Shown here piece by piece: positions 36,427-45,399 of a DNA stretch of 64,000 nucleotides. Source of the stretch: Macrophomina tecta (lineage: Eukaryota; Ascomycota; Dothideomycetes; Botryosphaeriales; Botryosphaeriaceae); contig JAKSGN010000039.1 in the NCBI GenBank assembly GCA_024180945.1, forward strand, positions 248,001 to 312,000, written 5' to 3'. The notes below the pieces were generated by a model. That model ran no database searches, was not told the origin of the DNA, and saw only the letters and a list, made by a program, of their open reading frames with translations. A program made the translations under genes and the position numbers. How positions within the stretch are numbered: the first letter of the stretch is position 1; every line of letters begins with the position of its first letter.

Positions 36427-36709
36427 CGCAGAAGATATTTGAAATTTGGCATGGCAAAAGCCTACATACATGCCCCGCACTGGAGCTGTCTGTAAGAAAA
36501 TAGTAAAAAGATGCCTTTTCCGCGGGGAACTTAAGATTTTTACCAATAAAATTCTTGGCATCAGGTAAGCACTAACGGACCCAACGGTCGGCCAATGCGA
36601 CCTCTACCAGCTAATAGAGCGGTTATTAGCGTCTTCCACTATCGAATATGACATAACAGATTGCCATCTACCTATTCATAGAGTAACTAAGTATCAAGCT
36701 CGTTAGGGG
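36427..36709. other. intergenic, nothing recognised
   Basis: Normal base composition; no coding-like frame or RNA gene seen. Confidence 0.4.
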
Positions 36710-37117
36710 TGTTATAGAGCAGCCCGTATATAAGTAGAGTTCAAAGCGGATGAAGTGCACGAGCCGCTATCGCGCAAGAACACCTAAGGTCTCGCGCGGT
36801 ACGCGACCCAAAGGGATCCACTCTCCATTGATTCGAGATCACCAGCATCAGAATATTCCTACGACTGACCAGATTGTACGAACTTTGGTCTTCTGTAACT
36901 ATAACCACGCTCATTAGATAGTATCTTAACCTCCGTGATCAACTCCACACGGCAATTATGACTCATTGCTAGTAACGAGGCCTTACATTTGTTTTGCAAA
37001 TTGTTCATGCGATAAGTCTCTATTCCACTCCGCCATCTCACCCTTACAATGCAAACGCTTAACAAGCTTTCTCCCACTTAGCTTTTGGATTCTTTCTGGA
37101 AGAGGCCCGTAGTTACA
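36710..37117 (+). repeat. old, diverged LTR-A relative (not RIPped)
   Basis: The half 36,910-37,117 aligns with LTR-A: TTAACCTCCGTGATCAACTC corresponds to TTAACCTTCGTGGTCAACTT, GCTAGTAACGAGGCCTT to ATTAGTAACATGGCCTT, and the 3' end to AGAGGCCCG...GTTACA. It differs by mixed substitutions rather than C/T changes. The 5' limit (TGTTATAGAGC) is tentative and no target duplication was found. A 72-codon minus frame inside is incidental. Confidence 0.55.
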
Positions 37118-37340
37118 AGTTACGGACCCGTGAAAAGGATGGCTGAACAGTGAAAATGTGCTCTGGGCTTGTTATGGCAACAGCTACTTGCGTCATTAGA
37201 ACAAACTCTAGTGAGGCAGCTCTCCTCTTCTTTAAAACAACATAATACAAGACGATATGAGAAGCGTACGCTAGGGAAAGACTGTGGCGCCAAGAGGCAT
37301 GTCCATAGAGATATGCAGGATAGATAGTAAAAGGCTAGCT

Positions 37341-37440
37341 CTTACCGCCCCGCTTAGACTTAGGTCTAATAGAAGCGATGGAGCCGGCCCCATACCGTAT
37401 AGCTACCTCCGGCGGCTGGGGCGGACTATGAATTTATTAT
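37341..37440. repeat. inverted-repeat arm (left)
   Basis: The reverse complement of this ~100-bp GC-rich segment aligns at roughly 75-80% with 41,655-41,750 (shared words CCAGCCGCCG and GGCCGGCTCC). The two arms enclose 4.2 kb with the nuclease gene and the third gene. Confidence 0.65.
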
Positions 37441-37447
37441 TTTCTTT

Positions 37448-37530
37448 ATCATCATCATTATTATTATATGCTGGCTGATCCGGATTACATGCTGGCTGAT
37501 CCAGATTACATGCTGGCTAGTCTAGTTTAA
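37448..37530. repeat. ATC/ATT microsatellite and 21-bp tandem repeat
   Basis: 37,448-37,467 is a short trinucleotide run. From 37,468 three 21-bp units follow (37,468-37,488, 37,489-37,509, 37,510-37,530) sharing ATGCTGGCT[GA][AG]TC. Units 1 and 2 differ by one base. Confidence 0.8.
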
Positions 37531-37670
37531 TTTATATCACGACGCAGCTTAGATGTAAGGGATTAGAAAAGAAGGACACGTGAAGGCAGTATAATCTATC
37601 CTAAATATATGGTCTCCGGAACCTGTCCTCGATCCCCTAGCCCTTAGCGCGGAGTACTAAAACATAGGCA

Positions 37671-37754
37671 GTACCGCGGACGGAGAATGCGTAAAATATT
37701 TCAATGGCGGTGTGACGGCGTGCATCCAATGCAGTGGCATTGCTACCTAGAAGA
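37671..37754 (+). pseudogene. possible orphan last exon of a small Cys-containing protein
   Basis: A branch-like GTACTAAAAC and acceptor ACATAG precede a short frame that reads S-T-A-D-G-E-C-V-K-Y-F-N-G-G-V-T and ends C-I-Q-C-S-G-I-A-T-stop. No convincing upstream exon was found in 37,540-37,650. It could be the remnant of a secreted-protein gene or chance. Confidence 0.22.
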
Positions 37755-38298
37755 AGACTAAGCAAAAGAGAAAGAAAAAGGAAACTTTTTACAAAAGTAA
37801 GCTAGACTCTTATAGCTTTGTTAGGGCTTCTGGCTTTTCTCTTAGTGCCGAATGCAAAAGCCTTTGCCGTTTTCGCCACCGCCGCCGGAACCATCCAAGG
37901 CGCCTTAGGGTTCAACCCGTGACAAGCAGTAACAATGAGGATAATCCTCGTAGTAGCTTTAAGCTTGCTTACGAATAGAAACTAGCTCTAGTTTAGTTTC
38001 ACTATAAATATCTTTTATTTGTGTATTCGAGGTAGGAACTATAAATAAAAAGTATTTCCTAAGGAATAAATAGGGGATTAAGTAGCTGATACTAAAGTCG
38101 TAAGCTAAGATATATTATTAGAAAAGATTTTATTAACCTTAGCGCTTACGCTTTAGTCTTTCCTTTCTTACCATGGATTCTTAAACTATTATATCCCTAA
38201 AAAGGCTAATAATTTTGGGATTGTACTGTCATATGAATTTTGTAGTAATAATCTAATATTAACCTTTTGGTGCAAGCTTACTATAGTGATTCAAGGGA
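37755..38298. other. intergenic upstream of the nuclease gene
   Basis: The stretch 37,800-37,920 is GC-rich and open in short frames but without motif. From 37,930 it is AT-rich and probably promoter. Confidence 0.35.
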
Positions 38299-38306
38299 TA
38301 TATAAA
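38299..38306 (+). promoter_or_regulatory. TATA box of the nuclease gene
   Basis: TATATAAA, 82-89 bases upstream of the ATG at 38,388. Confidence 0.55.
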
Positions 38307-38387
38307 CAGGCTCATGGTCTTAAAGAGAAGTAAAACTAACTTTTTCAAATACTACCGCGACTTTAAGGAAACGAATACCGTTCGAAG

Positions 38388-39222
38388 ATGCGTCTTAAGA
38401 CTATCTCTGTCTTACTTCCCACTGTTCTAGCTCAGAACTTTGACTGGGACTGCACAAACTCGTTGGGTCCTTGTAACAATGCTTGCTTCGCAACTAACCA
38501 CGGCTATGCAAGCGGTATCCTGACCTACGACGCGAATATGGCTAATCGCGGTCCACGTCGAGTTGCTTCGGGCTGCAGTAGCACCCCGTGTAGTACCACG
38601 GTCTACAGGAATTTCGGAAACTCGTGTGACGAGTATCCTTTCGCCAGCACCCATGAGGGCGGTGCCGGTGCCATCCTTCGTTGCGTTAGTGCTACGGAAA
38701 ACAGCAGTAAGCTACAATAAGAAAGTTTTTATTTCATGACACCGGCACTAATATGTAGTCATCCATCTACAGGCGAAGGTGGTCAACTAGGGAACTTTTA
38801 CCGGACGATTCGTGATGGAGCTCAGTTTAGAGTAGTGGTCCGAAACTGGCGCGGCGCGTTAGTATACTTCCCGATTTTTGAATAAAATTTGACTGACCGT
38901 GTCATTTAATAGCATATTCTGCCAAAATGCTGCAGCACCCAATGATGGCGGCGAGTTCCATCTTGTTGGCAGGGCTTTTCAGAACGCGAAGCGACGAGGT
39001 AAGAGCCCTTAGCGCGTCGTGGCTTGGGCCCCCTAACCAGAGTCAGACCTCGCAGGCGATTTTGTCACTGCCGTGCCCCGAGATACGACGAAAAAGCTGC
39101 GCGTGTTCGAGGACGAAAACGGCGGCGAGCTTATGCTCCTTGACCCGAACTATGAAGGCACTCTTGTGGGAACCACCGTCTTTGACAATGGAAATTGGAC
39201 TAGGGTGGTCAAAGAGCTATAA
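38388..39222 (+). CDS. secreted DNase-like protein with NucA/NucB domain, four exons (218 aa)
   Basis: Exons are 38,388-38,706, 38,773-38,857, 38,913-38,998 and 39,056-39,222. The introns (66, 55 and 57 bp) have donors GTAAGC, GTTAGT and GTAAGA and acceptors CTACAG, AATAG and CGCAG. Without splicing the frame breaks four times; with it one 218-residue protein results. Residues 1-15 look like a signal peptide (cleavage near V-L-A/Q). The body has the NucA/NucB pattern of fungal homologues: C-T-N-S-L-G-P-C-N-N-A-C at 22-33, S-C-D-E-Y-P-F-A-S-T at 79-88 with H-E-G-G at 89-92, then F-R-V-V-V-R-N near 125-131. Splicing exon 2 to 3 creates Cys138, giving eight cysteines in the mature protein (22, 29, 33, 63, 68, 80, 99, 138). 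The family cleaves DNA; a role outside the cell is inferred. No RIP damage. Confidence 0.8.
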
Positions 39223-39499
39223 GCATGGCATGGCAATACGCAAACTGTCAGGATCAGCACACACTGTACCCTAGGGGCATTTGTAATTTTCCAGGCTCGC
39301 GGATGGAAAGACTGAGCTATTTGGGGAGAGATGAGATTGAGTTCTTAATTCAGCACTGGAACCCTCTTTTTAACTCTAACATGCTCCTTTTTATAATATT
39401 ATAATTTTGAATATGGATGACCTTCCGACTCTCTCTATTACTTTATATAGTAATTGTGGAAACAGAATGACGGGTGCTTCTCCCGGAGACGAAAAAGAG
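39223..39499. other. 3' flank of the nuclease gene
   Basis: AT-rich stretch 39,383-39,455, probably the 3' UTR/terminator zone. No other feature seen. Confidence 0.35.
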
Positions 39500-39548
39500 T
39501 TGCATTCACCTAATAATTCTAGCTGAGTGAATAGGGTCATATTATGGC
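39500..39548 (+). repeat. 49-bp direct repeat, copy 1
   Basis: Identical to 41,765-41,813 except one C/T. It contains a short inverted pair ATTCAC...GTGAAT. Its function is unknown; see the finding on repeats framing the island. Confidence 0.85.
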
Positions 39549-39910
39549 ATGAATGTTACGCGGTAGTTGATGGAATTAGTTCTGCGCGTAAGAAAGGGAA
39601 AGGGAGTTGTTTTGTATTAGGGGTGCCTTGGGGGGGGGTTGTTTAAACACCTCACTAGTTGGGCATTAATGTTTCTATAACACACGGTAGATAACTACGT
39701 TATATAGGAAATAGGGAATTACCGAACTGTGCAACTCCGTTCTGCAATCATTTTGGTAGTTTGTGGACAAATTGGAGTTGACTGCTCCTACCTCGAAGAA
39801 GGGACAACTTGCGGCTAATCAACAATGGCTGGCTAATAATAATCCCTTGCTCAAATTACTCGCAAAAGCAGCTGCTAGCTCCATTACAATTCTTTGGAGC
39901 CGCCCCGTTT
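39549..39910. other. intergenic between convergent genes
   Basis: Includes a nine-G run near 39,631 (GGGGGGGGG). Downstream of the minus-strand gene; no feature supported. Confidence 0.35.
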
Positions 39911-40512
39911 TCATTCTCCACCAAGCCGCTTTGGAGGAGCAGGACCCCCTCTCCTCGGACCATCGCGAGGAGCTCCGTAGATACCGCCCAATGTATCTGC
40001 AATGCCTTGAATCTCTTCAAATCCAAGGGTTCCAATACGGAGGGCTTCCAATACGTGCTGCGCCGAGTCAAATGTCGCTCGTACAGTCCGAATCGTGCGG
40101 CTGCCTTCGCGTTGGGCGAGAATGGCCGTTTCGTCTGTCTCGGAGCGCTCATCAAGTACTACAAAAAGCCTTGCGTCTGTTAGAGCTCTCGACGATGTGT
40201 CGGCAAGGTACTGTGCCACGTCTTCGATAGGTTGGCCCACAAAAGGAGAAGTGAAGTGAGGAATGGGTGGCTGTGACGCGTTGCTGGGGCTAGATGGAAC
40301 GTCGTTTTCGGTGGTGAGGACGGCGAAGCAGTGTCGGCTGCCCGGCACCAATTGTTCGGAGCCAGTATGAGCTTGGATCAAAAATCTATCCACGACCTTT
40401 GCTCCAGTAGATATTAGTAACACTTGTGTAGACTACGGCGGCTCGGAATGCGACTAACAGCGGGTGGTACTTCTGTCGTGCAGCAGACGGGAAATAGCGC
40501 ATCATCAGACAT
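39911..40512 (-). CDS. protein of unknown function, probable two-exon gene or frameshifted gene
   Basis: The long minus frame 40,423-39,911 encodes 170 residues including A-L-T-D-A-R-L-F-V-V-L-D-E-R-S-E and V-L-E-A-L-R-I-G-T-L-G-F-E-E-I-Q-G. A TATA-like ATATATA at 40,574-40,580 lies 62 bases upstream of another ATG at 40,512 (M-S-D-D-A-L-F-P-V-C-C), in a different frame. The two could be joined by an intron from GTACCA (about 40,470) to GCAAAG (about 40,397), with a good branch site TTACTAAT but a weak AAG acceptor. Otherwise a one-base indel has broken the gene. The family is not recognised. The C-terminus is Pro/Gly/Arg-rich (P-R-R-G-G-P-A-P-P-K-R). Plus-strand open frames across the same DNA (39,763-40,230) are shadows. 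Confidence 0.5.
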
Positions 40513-40573
40513 GTTCGGAAAGGAAATATTCAGTGTGTAGGTTGAAAGGAAGGGATGGAATGGCTTTGGCCAC

Positions 40574-40580
40574 ATATATA
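40574..40580 (-). promoter_or_regulatory. TATA-like box of the 40.5-kb gene
   Basis: ATATATA, 62 bases upstream of the ATG at 40,512; it favours that start over the in-frame Met at 40,423. Confidence 0.4.
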
Positions 40581-40639
40581 TTCTAATGGCGCCGATGACG
40601 ATGATATTACGCTTATGTCGGCTGCGATCCGCACGGCTC

Positions 40640-41129
40640 TTCTTCACTAGCTAATTTAGACACTAGCCTTTAGTAGCCACGAAATCCTTCTGTGTGCTTT
40701 ATTACTATAACAATATATATTAAAGAAACATCTTTAAGTAGCTAATTTTTTTTACGAAGTGTTAAGAATGGTAGCTCTACTCAGGTGAAATCTATTTGTG
40801 CGAACGGTCTAGCGTAGCACGTGGTCCACACGTATATCTTCCGTGTGCGTCGCATCCATTCCTTCCAACCCAGGGACTAACAGCACTCGGGAAGTGGTCT
40901 CGAAGGGGATGGTAAGAGGGGTGCATGGAGGATAGCTCTACTTTTACATTTTCTTTCTTTTATCCTTGCGTTTTGTTAAGCTTTATCTATTAGTGGTTTT
41001 ATCCGTGTCTATTTTTAGACCGTTGAACTGGAGGGAGGTATGGTTTCTTTGCATACAGTGTGCTGGGCCTCGAATGAACCGGGATCCTAATGTAGCATAG
41101 CGTAGAATAGCGTTCCTTGTCCCTATGGT
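40640..41129. other. intergenic, nothing recognised
   Basis: Normal base composition, no convincing frame on either strand. Confidence 0.4.
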
Positions 41130-41152
41130 CTACCGAGGCCGACGGGTGTATG

Positions 41153-41187
41153 AATCGTCATCATTATCATTATCATCATCATCATCC
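41153..41187. repeat. (TCA)n microsatellite
   Basis: Imperfect TCATCATTATCA run. On the minus strand it would encode Asp/Asn-rich sequence in a 65-codon open frame (41,327-41,130) that I do not accept as a gene. Confidence 0.8.
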
Positions 41188-41654
41188 TTCCAACCCAAAG
41201 TAATGGTTTTAGCTAATAGTCCACCGCTTGCACTGAACGCGCGTTGAGCGTGCGGCGAACTAGTCTTACGCGTTGACTTACGAGATGCCTTACGTACTTC
41301 TGACAGAAGGTCTAGAACATCCGACATCGAGGTTCGTTCTCCCGGCCTCGGTTACATAGGAATCAACGATCTCCGTAATAGCCCCATTCGAGATAGTAGA
41401 GAAGAGGCTTTAATTTATTGGATCCCCGCATATAAGTTCCTACTAAGCAGCTAATCATGCTATCATAGTGAGACGATAGTTGTGCGACAGTTGTACGACT
41501 AGGTTAGAATTTAGTGCTGGCACATTCTCCGTTGCTGCTGCCATGTAAGAAGTAAGCAGGATTCCCTTATTTTCAGATAAAAATTATGCGATCTCCGGCA
41601 AATCATCCCGCCCCGAGCCTATGTAATGAAGTTATCCCCTCTGTATTATTGTTG

Positions 41655-41750
41655 ATGAATTTATAGACCGTCCCAGCCGCCGATAGCAGCTATGCGGTAT
41701 ACGGCCGGCTCCTCCGCGTCCGCTAGACCCGTTCGAGCCTAAGCGAGCCG
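41655..41750. repeat. inverted-repeat arm (right)
   Basis: Complementary partner of 37,341-37,440. The arm ends about 15 bases before the second copy of the 49-bp direct repeat. Confidence 0.65.
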
Positions 41751-41764
41751 GATAGGATAAGGCC

Positions 41765-41813
41765 TTGCATTCACCTAATAATTCTAGCTGAGTGAATAGG
41801 GTTATATTATGGC
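41765..41813 (+). repeat. 49-bp direct repeat, copy 2
   Basis: Differs from 39,500-39,548 by one base (41,803 T versus 39,538 C, a RIP-type change). It sits exactly at the border between the gene island and the palindrome-bearing block. Confidence 0.85.
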
Positions 41814-41834
41814 TGACACCACTATTGGGAGAAT

Positions 41835-41898
41835 GGGCACCCGATTCCTTACCAAAACGCCGGGTCTTGGCGCCTCTTCGCTCAGGAATCGGGTACCC
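41835..41898. repeat. stem-loop with 15-bp arms at the left end of the block
   Basis: GGGCACCCGATTCCT (41,835-41,849) is complementary, with one mismatch, to AGGAATCGGGTACCC (41,884-41,898). The loop is 34 bases. GC-rich and not RIPped. Confidence 0.8.
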
Positions 41899-41971
41899 GA
41901 TTCTCGTCGCGAAATTTTTGAATTTGCTCGGACGGGAGCGCAGAGCGCCTTAACTACCCTACCCTAGGGCA

Positions 41972-42565
41972 CTTCGTCGCGCGACGAAAACGCCTCACGC
42001 ACCGCAATTTAAAAGGAAATTTGCTCGCACGGGAAAGAGTAGTAGTTCCTACCGTCGCTTCGGAGGGGAAAAGGGGGGGGGGGGCATTTCATCGCGCGAC
42101 GAAATATTCGGCGACTAATAAAGGTAAATTTACTTAGACGAAAAGAATAGCGGTTATCCCCCCCCCCCTCGCTAAGGGTACTTTATCGCGCGATAAAACA
42201 TTCGACGCGCAAGAAAGAAAATTTACTTAAATAAAAAGAGAGTAGTAGTCTACGCCGTCGCTAGAAAGATATTTCGTCGCGCGACGAAATATCCTACGTA
42301 TCTAAAGAAAAATTTACTTAGACGAAAAAAGTAGCTGTCTTCGCCCTCGCCGGGGAGGGTATTTAGTCGCGCGATAAAATATTCTACGTATACGAGTTAG
42401 AGGAAAATTTACTTAGATAAAAAGAGTAGTAGTTCTCGTTATCGCCGGGCGTAGTTCGTCGCGCGACGAAATATTTAATTCTATGAGTTAGACGAAACTT
42501 CGCTTACCTAGAAATATAAATAATACGAGTTATAGCCGCGAAGGGTATTTCGTCGCGTGACGAAA
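41972..42565 (+). repeat. left palindrome array, seven units of ~92 bp
   Basis: Palindromes start near 41,972, 42,086, 42,180, 42,271, 42,361, 42,453 and 42,546. The copy at 42,271-42,290 is a perfect 20-bp palindrome, ATTTCGTCGCGCGACGAAAT. Between them recurs an AAATTT[AG]CT[TC]-G/A-ACG box. The first unit is GC-rich and intact; RIP change increases to the right. A 12-G run (42,073-42,084) and an 11-C run (42,158-42,168) interrupt the first units. Confidence 0.88.
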
Positions 42566-44039
42566 ATACTTAGTTATATAATATTTATATTTTGTCGCAA
42601 AATAAAAGCTCGAAGGGTAGAAAATATATAGATAAAGCGATATATATTTTATAACTACGTAGCTTTACTAGCTTATAAAGAGCGCGCGGCCTATATATAT
42701 TATATAATTAAAGCTAAGACGTGTGCGTTTATTTATCTAAGATAATATTAGGCTTAACGTTTTAATAAATATCGCCCTCTACTTTCTTTTTATTAGTATG
42801 TTCTACCTAATACTAATTACTAATATAATAACTAACTTACTTTTAATCTCTCTTTTTCTACTACCGCGCTCTAGTTGCTAGCAGCTACGATATTTTATTA
42901 AACGTAAGAAATACCTATAGTAGATATAGCGCTATAGTGCTACGTGCAACGATTAAATATATGTTAAATATTAATAAGTAAGCTTATATAAGCGTAGCTT
43001 ATTAATATATTACCTTAAGGTATTAGAATACTACCTAAGGTATATAACGAATATACCTCGGAGTTATAGCAGTGGCAAACTGCGGTGGTAAACCACGGTA
43101 GCAAACCGAGGTGGCAAAATTCGCCACTCCACTTCACTGACTAATAACTAAACGGGTATAGCCCCTACTAAAATTCCTTTTATACATTATAAAAGTTCAA
43201 TCATTTCCAGTTATTACGATATAAAAATTATGTAAAACGGATAAGGATTGGGGCTAGAATCTTATTTCTTATAAATCACCCTCGTTGGATTTCTAATACA
43301 GTATATCTAGAAGGATCTACTTATAAGGAATAAGTGTATATAAGGAGCTCTAGATAGCACCATAGTTTCGTTCTTTTGAGACGCGCAATACTAATAAACG
43401 GGATATAAGCTAATAAAAGCTTTACTCTATCTTTTACCTCCCCTCTTGTCTTTCTTTATTAAATCTCCTACCTACTTCTCTCTTAGAGAGTTATCTCCTT
43501 CCGACTGTTTACTAGGCTCTATTATTTATATAATATAGCTTAGTAATCCTCCACCCAAGCCTCAGCGCTTTACAATATATAACACGTCGATAGTTAAACA
43601 TATAATACGACGGTAGGCTAAGTATATATAGCGCGAACTCATCGCCCTTGCTACTAGACGAAATTAGTAGCGGCGCGGTTATTAGCTAGTATAAATAGAC
43701 CTTAAAGATAATACTAGAGTAATATATATACTAGAGAGTAGGTTTAAGTAAAGACTTAACTACCGAGGTTTTATTATATATCTAAGACGCTAAGCTAGAA
43801 CATACTTAGATAAAAACTCCTAGAATTAAAAAAAACGAGAAATAAATTCTATTAATCTTTTATTTTTCTCTCTTTTTATTTCTTATCTATTTTCTTTTTC
43901 TTAGTCTCGTCTCTACTAGTATAGTAGAGGAAATAAGAAGTCTTTAATACTAAAAAAATAAGCGCGAGATTATAGAGTATATATTTAAAGTATATCTAGA
44001 AATTTATACGCGTCGTATTAGATATAGATATAGAAGTAG
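42566..44039. other. spacer with mixed RIP, mostly unassigned
   Basis: It contains a less RIPped island at about 43,060-43,460 with a 13-bp tandem repeat. No gene recognised. Polypyrimidine stretches occur near 43,430-43,510 and 43,855-43,920. Confidence 0.4.
43072..43123 (+). repeat. 13-bp tandem repeat, four units
   Basis: GTGGCAAACTGCG, GTGGTAAACCACG, GTAGCAAACCGAG and GTGGCAAAATTCG follow each other exactly. CA and TG are kept here although the surroundings are RIPped. Confidence 0.85.
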
Positions 44040-44270
44040 ATAGCTTACTTCTACCGCATAATATATAGTAGGACTATATAGCTCTATAGAACTACTTTAA
44101 GTAGTATACTACTACTAAGTATTATATTCTCGGTCTAGGAGAAGACCCTATAAAAGCTACTTTTAAGTATTATTTCTCGAAAGCGTTTAAAAACATTACG
44201 TTAAGAAGGGGGCTTAACTTTCTTTAACGGGACTATAAGAGGCCCGCTCTTTAAAATCTAACTTTTAATT
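44040..44270 (+). pseudogene. coding-like relic, unknown
   Basis: On + a frame reads I-L-G-L-G-E-D-P-I-K-A-T-F-K-Y-Y-F-S-K-A-F and then L-R-R-G-L-N-F-L, interrupted by TAG/TAA of RIP type. Family unknown. It is the first coding-like segment of the 21-kb block. Confidence 0.35.
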
Positions 44271-44480
44271 TTTTCTAGACTAAGAAAGACTTCTATAGAT
44301 TCTAAGAAGTCTTTAGAGGTAATTATTTTCTTTATCTAAAAACTTTACCACTAAGGAATATAAAGATACCTTAGAACCTAAAAGAGTAGAAGTAGAATAT
44401 TACTAGCGGGGTTAAAGACTATTTATTATATAAAGAAATTATATACTACTAAGAATAGTATATAATAATATATATAAATA

Positions 44481-44695
44481 AAACTAAATTTACCTATGCA
44501 AGATTAGATATATCCGCAAAAGTATAGAAAGTATTTTATTATATAATAAAATATATATAGTAAGATATATATATATAATATATAAAGAAAACTAAATTTA
44601 TCTATATAAGATTAGCTATATCCGTATAAGTATAGAAAGTATTTTATCGTATAACGAAATATATAGTAAGACGTATATATATAATATAGCTATAA
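44481..44695 (+). repeat. two ~108-bp tandem units with RIPped palindrome
   Basis: Each unit has AACTAAATTTA followed by a palindrome (GTATTTTATTATATAATAAA; GTATTTTATCGTATAACGAA). Further single copies lie at 45,104-45,127 and 45,168-45,183. Confidence 0.7.
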
Positions 44696-45399
44696 TATAT
44701 AATAACCTATCTAGAGAAAGTAAAGATAAGTAAATTCTTATTAAAGAGAAGTATAAAAGAAAAAAAAAAGAAAAAAAAGAAAAAAAAATTAATGCTAGTC
44801 TACTATTAGTACCCTTACTACGCGATTTAAACTAATTAACTATTTAGAAGTACTTATATTTAATCTATAGGGCTTAACTCGTCTAGGCTAGGTATAGCTT
44901 CTAAACTTTTAATTCTTTCATACTATAGGGGTTATTAGACTTAAGAGTTATACTAGACTAGACTAATTTTATACTAGCGTCGATAATCGTTTACTGTAAT
45001 AGCGTTATATAGTAGTAGAAATAAAGAGTAAAAGCTAAGAAATACTAAATTAACTCTAAATTTATCTATATAGAAAAATATATTTTTGTAGTAGTTCTAG
45101 AGAGTATTTTATTACGTAATAAAATATATAGATAAAGCTACACTTTATAACTAAGTAAATTTCGTCGTGCGATCGAATAGAGTTAATCGCGCGTAGATAG
45201 AAGTATAACTTATATAGTAGACCTATAATACTACTCGTTAGAAAAATATGCTATATAAAGTAAAATAGCTAGTTATATAAGATATACGTTAGCTAGACGT
45301 TCTCTCTATAGTATAGTCTTTTATTTACTACTTTACTCTTACTATAAGTCTCTTAGAGCTAACTTAGCGAAATAGCTTTTTCTATCTTATTACTCTACT

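Noticed and set aside
39763..40230. 155- and 124-codon plus frames
   Set aside because: Shadows of the minus-strand gene at 39,911-40,512; less protein-like composition.
41130..41327. 65-codon minus frame with Asp-rich tail
   Set aside because: The Asp run comes from the microsatellite; no homology or splice context, though a small gene cannot be excluded.
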